Source of the DNA: Gluconacetobacter liquefaciens
GTDB lineage: Bacteria > Pseudomonadota > Alphaproteobacteria > Acetobacterales > Acetobacteraceae
Length of the DNA: 64,000 nt
Assembly (NCBI RefSeq): GCF_003350405.1
Contig: NZ_QQAW01000001.1
Span: 558,001 to 622,000, forward strand
Direction of reading: 5' to 3'
A program made the translations under genes and the position numbers. Within the stretch, counting starts at the first letter, position 1, and every line of letters begins with the position of its first letter. Shown one piece after another: positions 42,697 through 50,860 of this stretch. Under the pieces are notes generated by a model. It ran no database searches. It was given only the letters and a program-made list of their open reading frames with translations, and was not told the origin of the DNA.

Positions 42697-43086
42697 ATGG
42701 CAAATCCAACGGACAGATTCACCACCGACCGAATCGACGAGACCCACGAACTCATCGCCTCCGACAAGGTCGAGGGCACGGCGGTCTATTCCCCGGCCCA
42801 GGAAAAGCTGGGAACGATCAACCACTTCATGGTCGATAAACAGACCGGCCATGTCGCCTATGCCGTCATGAGTTTCGGCGGCTTTCTCGGAATGGGCAAC
42901 AGCTACCACCCCCTCCCGTGGAAGGCCCTGACATACAACACGAATCTTCAGGGATACGTCGTCGATCTGACGCCGGACCAGTTGAAGAGCGCGCCCAGCT
43001 ACACATCGGAATCCATGCCGAACTGGAGCGACGACCTGTATACGCATCAGGTCGATGACTACTACGAAGGCAGGATCGGGCGTTAA
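42697..43086 (+). CDS. PRC-barrel domain protein
   Basis: A 129-residue protein with a PRC-barrel (residues about 20-95): HELIASDKVEGTAVYSPAQE, then KLGTINHFMVDKQTGHVAYA and LGMGNSYHPLPWKAL. Such proteins bind RNA, photosynthetic or membrane complexes, or act in stress. A good Shine-Dalgarno (CAGGAGG) precedes ATG 42697. It stands alone. Confidence 0.9.
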   Translation: MANPTDRFTTDRIDETHELIASDKVEGTAVYSPAQEKLGTINHFMVDKQTGHVAYAVMSFGGFLGMGNSYHPLPWKALTYNTNLQGYVVDLTPDQLKSAPSYTSESMPNWSDDLYTHQVDDYYEGRIGR

Positions 43087-43161
43087 AACGCCCTCGATCG
43101 TCACCGATCAGTATCTCGGCGTGGCAGGGGGACCAAACCCTCTGCCACGTCGTTATAATGT

Positions 43162-43443
43162 TTACCGACGATGCCCCGGCAGTTCGAGCAGGCCGATCAT
43201 CGCCGGCTCCGCTCCTCGGGTTGCCAACAATGCGGTCAACGCCGGCTTGGATCGCCGATCAGGAACAGGCGGGTCTGCCGCTTCCACGCGAAATACTGTC
43301 CGGCGTGACGGTCGATCACCGCCCAGTTCACACCGTCATCCGAAGCGACAAGCTTCCAGGCCGATGCCACCGCATTCGGATCATCCCCCGATGTCACCTA
43401 TACCCCAGCGTGGCCACGCCGGAGGCAAACACCTCCTTCAGCC
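43162..43443 (-). pseudogene. Remnant of a discoidin (F5/8 type C)-like domain
   Basis: Reverse-strand translation in shifting frames gives GLKEVFASGVATLGY, then VTSGDDPNAVASAWKLVASD-DGVNWAVIDRHAGQYFAWKRQ-TRLFLIGD, then KPALTALLATRGAEPAMIGL-LELPGH before a stop at 43162. The middle block has the W-x-L-x-A-S-x-D-G-x-x-W pattern of galactose-binding-like domains. At least two frameshifts separate the pieces and no enzyme domain remains upstream. It is a decayed C-terminus of a secreted enzyme, perhaps a glycosidase. Confidence 0.6.
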
Positions 43444-43619
43444 CTTCACCCCGCACCGGTCGTCGCGTTCTCGTCAAACCGTGCGCCAGGCCCGTCCGCA
43501 AGCATCTTTACCGCCCCAGATTGGCGTCTCATTCTCACAAATCCTGCGAATCCGATCGAATGAGCACTCATTGGGCGGAATCGCGTTGGCAACCGACGCG
43601 CTTGCGACAAGGGCAGGCG

Positions 43620-44126
43620 TCAGGCTTCCGTGTCAGCTTCAGACAATCGCGCCTCCAGCGCGTCGATCTCGCTTTCCGCAAACACCAGCACGCCATGGGC
43701 GCGCAACAGCGCCGCCGTCACGCCTATGCCCTCATGCTTTCTGCCACGAAACGTCCCGTCATAAATGAAGACGCTGCCGCAGGACGGGCTGCCATCGGTC
43801 AGGATTGCAAACCGGCACCCGTGCTCCCGCGCCAGGGCCAACGCGGCCTCGGCCCCGGCAATATAGGGTGCCGACACATCCCCGCCATTGGTGTCGATCA
43901 CGCAGGCCGTCCCCTCCAGCACCCCTTCGCCGGATTGCCCACGCGCAATTTCGGCCGGCGGACGCGGAACGCCGAAACCGCCGGAAAGCTCGGGGCAGAC
44001 AACTACCAGCCGATCCTCCGCCTGCCACCGGTCCAGCGCCGGATGCGGGGCAGGTTTGGCCGCTCCGTCATAGCGCACAGGGTGGCCCACCAGGCAGGCA
44101 CTGATCAGGATCTTCGACATCGCCAT
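43620..44126 (-). CDS. DUF523 family protein
   Basis: A 168-residue protein whose start ILISACLVGHPVRYDG and central CPELSGGFGVPRPPAEI and LTDGSPSCGS with three conserved Cys are diagnostic of DUF523 (YbbK-like). Possibly metal or Fe-S binding; function unproven. It ends next to a noncoding stretch that contains a discoidin remnant. Confidence 0.9.
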   Translation of the reverse strand: MAMSKILISACLVGHPVRYDGAAKPAPHPALDRWQAEDRLVVVCPELSGGFGVPRPPAEIARGQSGEGVLEGTACVIDTNGGDVSAPYIAGAEAALALAREHGCRFAILTDGSPSCGSVFIYDGTFRGRKHEGIGVTAALLRAHGVLVFAESEIDALEARLSEADTEA

Positions 44127-44202
44127 GACGCCTCCATACCATGGAAGCAGGCAGTCTCCCGCTGCTTTCCAAAAAAGAGGCAGAAAGACTTCCGATCTCG
44201 CA

Positions 44203-45684
44203 TCACTTCATGTCAGGAATCCCGGAAATCGACTGATTAAAAAATGGGTTTCCAAAGGCACCGCCTTTGGCGGGTCCAGGGTGGAACCCTGGCCGTCCCA
44301 CCGCCTCTGCCAACACCCGATACACCTTCTCGTCGTCCATCCGCGCCACGTTGAACCGCAGGCAATCGGCGGCAATCCCATCGGCGCTGAACAGATTCCC
44401 CGGCGCCAGGATCACACCCTGCGCCAGCGCCCGCCGTGCCACATCGGTCGCCTCCAGCCCCTCCGGCAGCCGGCACCAGAGAAACGGGCCGGAATCCGGC
44501 TCCACCGTCGGCCTTAGCCCCAGCCGTTTCAGCCGCGCCGTCACCTGTGCCCGGCACTGGTCCAGCCGGGCACGGACCTGCGCCACATGCCGCCGGTAGC
44601 CGCTGTCGGTCAGCACGGCATGGCAGATTCCGGCGGCCAGCCGTCCCGAGGCAATGGAACTGGCTACGCGCAGATCGACCAGCCCCTCCACCCAGTCCGG
44701 CCGCACGGCGATGTAACCGCAGCGGAAGGCGGCCGAAACCGTCTTGGAAAAACTGCCGATCCGCACCACCCGCTCCAGCCCGTCGAAGGTCGCCAGGCGC
44801 GCGGCGGGCGTCGCTTCGAAATCGGCGAAGATGTCGTCTTCCACCACGATGATGTCATGGGCTTCCGCCAGCCGTAGCACCCGGTGCGCCACCACGGGCG
44901 AAAGAACGGCACCGGTCGGATTGTGAATCGCGGCATTGGTAATATACAGGCGCGGCCGGCACGTCGCCGCCACACGGTCGAAGGCGGCAACATCCGGCCC
45001 GTCGGCCAGATAAGGCACACCGACCACCCGTACCTGATGCGCCCGCAGCAGCGCCAGAAAATTGAAATAGCACGGGTCATCCACCATCACGGTATCGCCC
45101 GGCCGCAGCAGGAAGCGGCAGATCAGGTCCAGCGCGTGCGAACCGGAATCCGTCGTCAGGATCTGCGCGGGCGAAACGCCGATATCCTGCTCCGCCATCC
45201 GGCGCGCCACATAGGTGCGGATCGGCGCATGCCCCAGCGGGCTGTCGTAATCGAACAGCATCTCCGCCGCCCCCTCCCGCGCCACGGTACGCAACGCCCG
45301 CCGTACCAGGTCCTCCGGCATCCAGGCAGCCGGCAGCCAGCCGCAGCCGGGCGACAGCGCCGCCGGGTCCTGCTCCAGCGACGCCCGCAACATGCCGATC
45401 GGATCGACCATCCGCGCCCCTTCCGATGTCGGCACGTCCAGCGACAGCGGGGCCAGCGGCGCCGCCACATAAAAGCCGGCACCGGGGCGCGAGCGGACCA
45501 CCCCTTCGGCATGCAGCCGGTCATACGCCTCGACCACGGTGGATTTCGATACCCCCGCCGCCTCCGCCATGGCGCGGATCGAAGGCAGCCGCGCCCCCGG
45601 CGTCAGCAACCGCCGCTCGATCCGGTGCCGCACCAGCCCCATCACCTGCGCCACCCGCGTGCCGTCCGCCTGCTGCCCGTCCAT
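44203..45684 (-). CDS. MocR-type GntR/aminotransferase regulator
   Basis: A 493-residue fusion of a GntR winged HTH (residues about 5-70: RLPSIRAMAEAAGVSKSTVV, then EAYDRLHAEGVV) and a class-I aminotransferase-like domain (VVRIGSFSKTVSAAFRCGYI with the PLP Lys). MocR proteins use PLP to sense amino acids, pyridoxal or taurine. ATG 45684 has a strong AGGAGA at 9 bases, while a TTG at 45705 lies on that very site, so the ATG is correct. The last residues (GPAKGGAFGNPFFNQS) come from a hairpin repeat that extends the frame. It is divergent from an EamA exporter. Confidence 0.9.
   Translation of the reverse strand: MDGQQADGTRVAQVMGLVRHRIERRLLTPGARLPSIRAMAEAAGVSKSTVVEAYDRLHAEGVVRSRPGAGFYVAAPLAPLSLDVPTSEGARMVDPIGMLRASLEQDPAALSPGCGWLPAAWMPEDLVRRALRTVAREGAAEMLFDYDSPLGHAPIRTYVARRMAEQDIGVSPAQILTTDSGSHALDLICRFLLRPGDTVMVDDPCYFNFLALLRAHQVRVVGVPYLADGPDVAAFDRVAATCRPRLYITNAAIHNPTGAVLSPVVAHRVLRLAEAHDIIVVEDDIFADFEATPAARLATFDGLERVVRIGSFSKTVSAAFRCGYIAVRPDWVEGLVDLRVASSIASGRLAAGICHAVLTDSGYRRHVAQVRARLDQCRAQVTARLKRLGLRPTVEPDSGPFLWCRLPEGLEATDVARRALAQGVILAPGNLFSADGIAADCLRFNVARMDDEKVYRVLAEAVGRPGFHPGPAKGGAFGNPFFNQSISGIPDMK
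44252..44292. repeat. Double hairpin repeat at the 3' end of the MocR gene
   Basis: CCAAAGGC-ACC-GCCTTTGG (44252-44270) and CCAGGGT-GGA-ACCCTGG (44276-44292) are adjacent perfect dyads. They lie inside the last MocR codons and seem to have been appended to it. A shorter relative (CAAAGCC-AGA-GGCTTTG) sits at 46709-46725. Confidence 0.5.
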
Positions 45685-45791
45685 CCGTACCGGTCTCCTG
45701 AACAATACAGTTTAGTGTAATTGTACCTGATCGTATCTGGAAATCCACGGCCACGTCCCGCATCACGAACCGGCACGCAAAGGACGGACCA

Positions 45792-46679
45792 ATGCAGGAC
45801 AGAACGACGGAAGGCTGGATCGCGGGCCTGATCGGCATGACGATCTTCAGCGGCTCGATGCCGGCCACCAAGCTGGCGATCGCGGGGTTCGACCCGCTGT
45901 TTCTCACCGCCGCCCGTGCCGCACTGGCCGGCCTTCTCGGGGCGGTGTGCCTGTGGCGATGCCGGGCCAGCGTCCCCGCACCGCGCGACCTGGTCGCCCT
46001 GGCCGTCGTCGCGCTCTGCGTGGTGCTCGGCTTCCCGCTGCTCAGCGCCCTGGCCTTGCAGGGCATGCCTTCCACCCGTTCCATCCTCTTTCTCGGCCTG
46101 CTGCCGCTGGCCACCGCGACCTTCGGCGTGCTGCGCGGGGGCGAGCGCCCATCGCCGGCCTTCTGGGCCTGGTCGGCGGCCGGCGCGGCCCTGGTCTGCG
46201 GCTTCGCCGCCCACCGGGGCGCGGCAGGGTCTCTGGGCGCGGATCTCACCATGATCCTGTCCGTCATCATCTGCGGGCTGGGTTACGCCGAGGGCGGCCG
46301 CCTGTCGCGCACTCTGGGCGGCCTGCGCGTCATCTGCTGGGCACTGGTGGTGGCCCTGCCGGTCTCGATCATCGGCGGTGTCATCACGGCCCCCGCCCAT
46401 TGGGGCGGCATCGCACCCTCCGCATGGCTGGGGCTGGCCTATGTCACCGTGTTCTCGATGTTTCTCGGCTTCGTCTTCTGGTATCGCGGACTGGCGCTGG
46501 GCGGTATCGCGGCGGTCGGGCAGTTGCAGCTTCTCCAGCCCTTCCTCGCGTTCTTCCTCGCTTTCCTGGTGCTGCACGAGCCTGTCAGCAGCCAACTGGT
46601 GCTCACCGCGCTCGGCGTCGTGTTCTGCGTGATCGGCGCGCGGCATTTCTCGCCGACCGTGCGGGTGCCGGCCCGCTAG
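45792..46679 (+). CDS. EamA/DMT-family transporter
   Basis: A 295-residue 10-span transporter with two EamA repeats. The first repeat holds IFSGSMPATKLAIAGFDPLF and the second WYRGLALGGIAAVGQLQLLQ with FLVLHEPVSSQLVLTALGVV, both family signatures. EamA members export amino acids or metabolites. It is divergent from the MocR gene with an 86-107-bp AT-rich spacer, so the two probably form a regulator/exporter unit. Confidence 0.9.
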   Translation: MQDRTTEGWIAGLIGMTIFSGSMPATKLAIAGFDPLFLTAARAALAGLLGAVCLWRCRASVPAPRDLVALAVVALCVVLGFPLLSALALQGMPSTRSILFLGLLPLATATFGVLRGGERPSPAFWAWSAAGAALVCGFAAHRGAAGSLGADLTMILSVIICGLGYAEGGRLSRTLGGLRVICWALVVALPVSIIGGVITAPAHWGGIAPSAWLGLAYVTVFSMFLGFVFWYRGLALGGIAAVGQLQLLQPFLAFFLAFLVLHEPVSSQLVLTALGVVFCVIGARHFSPTVRVPAR

Positions 46680-46708
46680 CCATAGCGGGGCTCTCCCCCG
46701 CGCCCCGC

Positions 46709-46725
46709 CAAAGCCAGAGGCTTTG
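46709..46725. terminator. Hairpin between convergent EamA and MFS genes
   Basis: CAAAGCC pairs with GGCTTTG around AGA, 30 bp after the EamA stop and 14 bp before the MFS stop codon. It is small and followed by ACCACCCTTCATTTT, a modest T-rich tail on the forward strand. Confidence 0.4.
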
Positions 46726-46738
46726 ACCACCCTTCATT

Positions 46739-47992
46739 TTAACGGGTGGCCGCGAAGCCGCGATGATAGATCGCGGTGCTCACAAGCCCGATCCCGCCGG
46801 CCAGCACAAAGGCAGGACCGAACGACCCGAACCGCGTGGCCAGAAGACCAGTCAGAATGGGGGCCATCGCGCCCCCCAGCGAGGCCCCGGTATTCTGGAT
46901 CGCCTCCAGCGTCGCCACCCGGTCCTCGGTGGTGATCAGCGTGCCCAGCGTCCAGCCGCAGCTCACCGCGACCCCGTTGGCGAACAGCGCCAGCGCCAGC
47001 AGGATCAGGGCCGGCACGCGCGCCGGTTGCAGGGCCAGCAGGGCGGTCAGCACCGCACAGGCCAGCATGGACAGCACGACGGTCCGCCGGCAGGCCGCCA
47101 GCGGCGCCACCCCGCGCCGGCTGACCATATCCACCAGCTTCCCCCCGCCCAGGCAGCCCGCGAAGCTGAAGATCTGCGGAAAGGCGGACAGTAGGCCGGC
47201 CTGGATCACCGACAGGCTCTCCGTCTTCTCCAGCCACGCAGGCAGCCAGGTGATGTAGAGCGAACTCAGATACACCACCCCGGTAAACCCGGCCGTCGCC
47301 GCCCACGTATCGCGTCGCCCCAGCAGATAGCCCAGATCGTCGCGCAGGGCAGACCGCACAGGCGCCTTGTCATGATGCACCCGCACCGGCTCGGCGGCGG
47401 ACTCGCCGGGCAGCGGATCGCGATAATAGACGATCCACCCGATAGCGAGCAGCAGGTTGACCACCCCCACCACCACCGACATGTCGCGCCAGCCCCACCA
47501 TGCCATCACCGCCAGCAGCAGCGGGGGCGCCAGCGCCGGGCCCAGCGAGGCAGAGCCGTTGAACAGCCCGATCGCCCCGCCCCGTTCCTCGGGCGCATAC
47601 CAATGCACCAGCACCCGTGTGCCGGCCAGAAACAGCGGCGCCTCGCCCAGGCCCAGAAGCGCGCGGGTCCAGAAAATGCTCGCCGCGCTATCGACAAGTC
47701 CAAAGGCGATTTCCGCGCACGAACACAGCACCAGCGCGGTGCCCAGAAACACCCGCCCGTCCAGGCGGTCCGCCAGCAGGCCCATCGGTACCTGGCTGAT
47801 CATGTAGGTCCAGGCCAGTGCGGACAGCAGCCAGCCCATCGTGGCGTAGGACAGATGCATGTCCGCCATGATCGCGGTATTGCCGATGGAAAGGGTCGCC
47901 CGGTCGACATAATTGATACAACCGGCACCAACGAGCAGAAGAAGCGTGATGCGCTGGCGCGTACGGCGGTCGGAAGGCTGCATGGGAACCAT
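46739..47992 (-). CDS. MFS transporter (ACS-like organic anion family)
   Basis: A 417-residue 12-span MFS protein: INYVDRATLSIGNTAIMADM and QVPMGLLADRLDGRVFLGTA are hallmarks of the anion:cation symporter group (hexuronate, phthalate, organophosphate carriers); RALLGLGEAPLFLAGTRVLV is also present. ATG 47992 was chosen from the family length. Its start lies 18 bp from the stop of the XRE regulator gene in the same direction, so it is probably co-transcribed with it. It may transport the substrate or product of the desaturase/PhnD-like genes. Confidence 0.88.
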   Translation of the reverse strand: MVPMQPSDRRTRQRITLLLLVGAGCINYVDRATLSIGNTAIMADMHLSYATMGWLLSALAWTYMISQVPMGLLADRLDGRVFLGTALVLCSCAEIAFGLVDSAASIFWTRALLGLGEAPLFLAGTRVLVHWYAPEERGGAIGLFNGSASLGPALAPPLLLAVMAWWGWRDMSVVVGVVNLLLAIGWIVYYRDPLPGESAAEPVRVHHDKAPVRSALRDDLGYLLGRRDTWAATAGFTGVVYLSSLYITWLPAWLEKTESLSVIQAGLLSAFPQIFSFAGCLGGGKLVDMVSRRGVAPLAACRRTVVLSMLACAVLTALLALQPARVPALILLALALFANGVAVSCGWTLGTLITTEDRVATLEAIQNTGASLGGAMAPILTGLLATRFGSFGPAFVLAGGIGLVSTAIYHRGFAATR

Positions 47993-48009
47993 AAAATCCT
48001 TGGTAAACC

Positions 48010-48849
48010 CTAACGGTTTCTTATCGTCAGCGCCGCCTGCCGCAACCAGCGGGAGACTTCGTGAGGCTGGATGCCCGACTGGCGGATCAGGCTGTCGAAA
48101 TGGCGCTGCATCTGCTGGATGGTCGCCTGGTCGTTGAAGACGATATACTGGCTGCCGGCATAGATGGCCGCCCGCTGCGTACCGAAGATCGTATAGGGCA
48201 CCGTATGCTGCCTGCGCCCGTCGAACAGAAAGATGCGCAGAGACGGATACAGCGCCTCCACCTGCTCCACCATATGCTCGATCTGGGCCCGGCGGATCGA
48301 AACCGGCAGCCCGTCCCACGGAAAAACACCGTCGATCAGGCTCGTGACCGTCTGGGTCGGCAGGCAGATTTCCATATCCGTGCCCGGCCCCCGGTTATAA
48401 TCCAGCTTGCTGACGATCGTCTCGATCGCCTCGGGGTCGTCATGGCCCGGCCCCAGTTCCCACGCCACGATCTCGGACATACGCAGGATATCCGGCAGGC
48501 GATAGGGCACATAGCGGATCTTCATGCCCTCGGCCTCGGCATGCCACCGGGTCAGGAGGGGGATATTATAATAATCCGGATTATCGGCCACCTCCGTCGT
48601 GCGCCCGCCGGTCGCGCCGGCACTGTCCGTCATGCCCAGCAGCCAATCCACGGAGACGTTGTAGCGTCGGGCGATCCGCACCAGCGTATAGGCACGGGGC
48701 AGCCGCACGGCATCCTCGGCCAGCAACTGGCTCAATGCCGACCGATCGACCCCGATCTCCTCGGCAAAGGCAGAGCGGCTTCTCGAAGACGCCTGGATCA
48801 GCGACAACACGCGCTGCTGAAAAACCTGCGATATCAGGCGTTTGCTCAT
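48010..48849 (-). CDS. XRE-family regulator with unknown C-terminal domain
   Basis: A 279-residue protein with an N-terminal Cro/C1 HTH (RSRSAFAEEIGVDRSALSQL, then LAEDAVRLPRAYTLVRIARR). The C-terminal 190 residues (YYNIPLLTRWHAEAEGMKIR; YPSLRIFLFDGRRQHTVPYT) form a compact domain I do not recognise, probably a ligand sensor. The gene is divergent from the desaturase gene, with 94 bp between, and overlaps a plausible shared promoter region. It likely controls the MFS, desaturase, PhnD-like and perhaps the TonB receptor genes. Confidence 0.85.
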   Translation of the reverse strand: MSKRLISQVFQQRVLSLIQASSRSRSAFAEEIGVDRSALSQLLAEDAVRLPRAYTLVRIARRYNVSVDWLLGMTDSAGATGGRTTEVADNPDYYNIPLLTRWHAEAEGMKIRYVPYRLPDILRMSEIVAWELGPGHDDPEAIETIVSKLDYNRGPGTDMEICLPTQTVTSLIDGVFPWDGLPVSIRRAQIEHMVEQVEALYPSLRIFLFDGRRQHTVPYTIFGTQRAAIYAGSQYIVFNDQATIQQMQRHFDSLIRQSGIQPHEVSRWLRQAALTIRNR

Positions 48850-48943
48850 GGTGGTTTATTCACATCATAAATCGTGATATGCGTGACAAAAGTGAACATA
48901 TTTTACAATACACTCATTGAAAAGGTTGTTTTGACGGTTACGA
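48850..48943. promoter_or_regulatory. Divergent control region of the XRE and desaturase genes
   Basis: The 94-bp spacer is AT-rich. On the forward strand TACAAT (48904-48909) is a fair -10, with GTGACA 15 bp upstream. On the reverse strand TTGTCA and TATGAT may serve the XRE gene. Short dyads such as TCAC...GTGA and ATCA...TGAT overlap both. No single strong operator is obvious. Confidence 0.35.
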
Positions 48944-49897
48944 ATGAGTTTTATGAGAGACGTTGAGTATAAAACGATAAGGCGCGGTAGTTTTTCCGCG
49001 CAGGCCATGGCGGAATGGCCCACATGGGCTGCCATCCTGCTCTGCTACACGGGCTGGCTCCTGCTCGGCGGCCTGCTCTACCCCGCGCATCCCGTTCTGG
49101 CGCTGGCGGGCATGGCCGTGATGGTGGCTTTCCATTCCTCGCTCCAGCACGAGGCCATCCACGGCCACCCCACACCGTCCGCCCTGTGCAACGAACTGCT
49201 GGTCGGCCTGTCGCTCGGTCTGGCCTATCCCTATCGCCGCTATCGCACGACGCACCTGCTGCACCACCGCGACGAAACGCTGACCGACCCGCACGGCGAC
49301 CCCGAGAGCTATTACTGGGACCGCGAAAGCTGGTCGCAACTGGGCCGCGCCCGGCGCCTGCTGCTCACCGCCAACAATACGGTGCTGGGCCGCCTGCTGC
49401 TGGGGCCGCTGGTGGGCAGCCTGCGCTTCTTCCTGCACGATCTGCGCCATATCAGGGCAGGGGACCGCACGATCCGCCTGGCATGGGCCATCCACGCCCT
49501 CTCGGTTCTCGCGGTCGCCGCCATCGTCACGCGCGGCTTTCACATGCCGTTCTGGCTGTATGCGCTGGGCCCCGCCTATGCCGGCAACGCGCTGATCGGC
49601 CTGCGCTCCTATTGCGAGCACCAGTGGCACGAAACGCCCGACGGCCGGACGATCATCGTGGAACGATCGCTGCTGTCACTGCTGTTTCTCTACAACAACC
49701 TGCACGTCGTCCATCACGCCCGCCCCGGCGAACCCTGGTTCCGCATGCCCGGCCTCTACGCGCAGGACCGCGCAGGATGGCAGGCCCGCAACCGGGGCTA
49801 CGTCTATCGCGGCTATCGCACCATCATCCGGCGGTATTTCCTGCGCCCCAAGGAACCCCTGCTGCACCCGGTCTCCCCGGGCGGACCCCGGCCATGA
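48944..49897 (+). CDS. Fatty-acid-desaturase-like membrane di-iron enzyme
   Basis: A 317-residue membrane protein with the three histidine boxes of the FA_desaturase superfamily: HEAIHGH (about residues 68-74), HLLHHRD and, late, HVVHHARPGEPW. An extra His pair in CEHQWHETPD adds possible ligands. This superfamily also includes hydroxylases, ketolases and alkane monooxygenases, so the substrate need not be a fatty acid. Its stop overlaps the start of the PhnD-like gene by four bases (translational coupling). It is divergent from an XRE regulator. Confidence 0.88.
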   Translation: MSFMRDVEYKTIRRGSFSAQAMAEWPTWAAILLCYTGWLLLGGLLYPAHPVLALAGMAVMVAFHSSLQHEAIHGHPTPSALCNELLVGLSLGLAYPYRRYRTTHLLHHRDETLTDPHGDPESYYWDRESWSQLGRARRLLLTANNTVLGRLLLGPLVGSLRFFLHDLRHIRAGDRTIRLAWAIHALSVLAVAAIVTRGFHMPFWLYALGPAYAGNALIGLRSYCEHQWHETPDGRTIIVERSLLSLLFLYNNLHVVHHARPGEPWFRMPGLYAQDRAGWQARNRGYVYRGYRTIIRRYFLRPKEPLLHPVSPGGPRP

Positions 49898-50706
49898 ACT
49901 TCGTTGCCGCCCTGCCGATGTATGATCTTCCGGAGGAACGCGCGGCCGTCGACGCCGCCTGGCATCAACTGCGCGACGCACTGCGGCAGCGCGGTATCCC
50001 CGCCCCGCAAGACCTCGCCCGACGCAACGTGGATCTGCCGGCGGTGCCCGGCGGAATCAGAGATGCCTCGGGCACCCTTATCGCGCCCGATCCGGCAACG
50101 CTGCCGCCCGAGGCGTTCGATCTGCACGTTCTCTGGCGTCATCCGGCCCTGCTGCTCGGCGAAACCTGCTGGGGCCCGCTCGACCGGGGCCTGAAACCCT
50201 TCGTGCATGTCGTCGCCCAGAACAGCTACGACGGCCTGACGGGCGGCGACGGCCCCCTCTATCGCAGCGCGATCGTCGAACGCCGTCACGCAGGCGGCGC
50301 GGCCGACATATCCCCCGATCACGCCGCAGCCCCCATCCTGCCCCCATTGGCCGGGCGTCGCTTCGCCTTCAACGCGGCGGACTCCCGCTCCGGCTACCTG
50401 TCCTTGGTGCACGATCTGGCGGCACGCGGCGCGTCCATGGCGCTCTTCTCCCGCACGATCCAGACCGGCAGCCACCTGTCTTCCCTGCACCGGGTGGCAC
50501 AAGGCGCGGCCGACCTGGCCGCGATCGACTGCCGAAGCTGGGCCTTGGCGCAGCGCCACCATCCGTCTCTCGCGGCCGGACTGCGCGTAACCGGCTGGAC
50601 CAGCCCCTCCACCGGCCTGCCATTCATCTGCTCGGCATCCCTGCCGGAGGACGTCAGGCGCACCGTCGTGCAGGCAGCGCGATGTTGGCAGCCCGCCTCC
50701 CGCTGA
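49894..50706 (+). CDS. PhnD-like phosphonate/phosphate-binding fold protein without signal peptide
   Basis: A 270-residue protein in the PhnD/SsuA periplasmic-binding group: YRSAIVERRHAGGAADI in the middle, FAFNAADSRSGYLSLVHDLA and TGSHLSSLHRVAQGAADLAA then IDCRSW, which matches the family's late ligand-binding block. It starts MNFVAALPMYDLPEERAAVD with no signal peptide, so it should be cytoplasmic and not an ABC binding protein. No ABC ATPase or permease is nearby. It is coupled to the desaturase gene (ATGA overlap), implying a joint function that I cannot name. Confidence 0.8.
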   Translation: MNFVAALPMYDLPEERAAVDAAWHQLRDALRQRGIPAPQDLARRNVDLPAVPGGIRDASGTLIAPDPATLPPEAFDLHVLWRHPALLLGETCWGPLDRGLKPFVHVVAQNSYDGLTGGDGPLYRSAIVERRHAGGAADISPDHAAAPILPPLAGRRFAFNAADSRSGYLSLVHDLAARGASMALFSRTIQTGSHLSSLHRVAQGAADLAAIDCRSWALAQRHHPSLAAGLRVTGWTSPSTGLPFICSASLPEDVRRTVVQAARCWQPASR

Positions 50707-50860
50707 CCGTTTCCGCATGATCGTTGCTGTGCTGTTTGCGCGACACTTCCGGGGCCAATGATCCCGTCAGGGATTCAGGCCGGATCGCCGCCATGGCGTC
50801 GCGCGTTCCATCGGCCACGCAGAGATCCACGCTATTTTTCGCCTTTCAAAGAGTCTCACA

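Noticed and set aside
43120-43620. Open frame on the forward strand (43055-43768 or 43158-44240)
   Set aside because: Arg/Pro/His-rich composition without motifs; the reverse strand carries the recognisable discoidin remnant and DUF523.
49015-50706. 563-codon open frame including the PhnD-like gene
   Set aside because: The first 293 codons run out of frame through the desaturase gene; the PhnD-like protein starts at ATG 49894.
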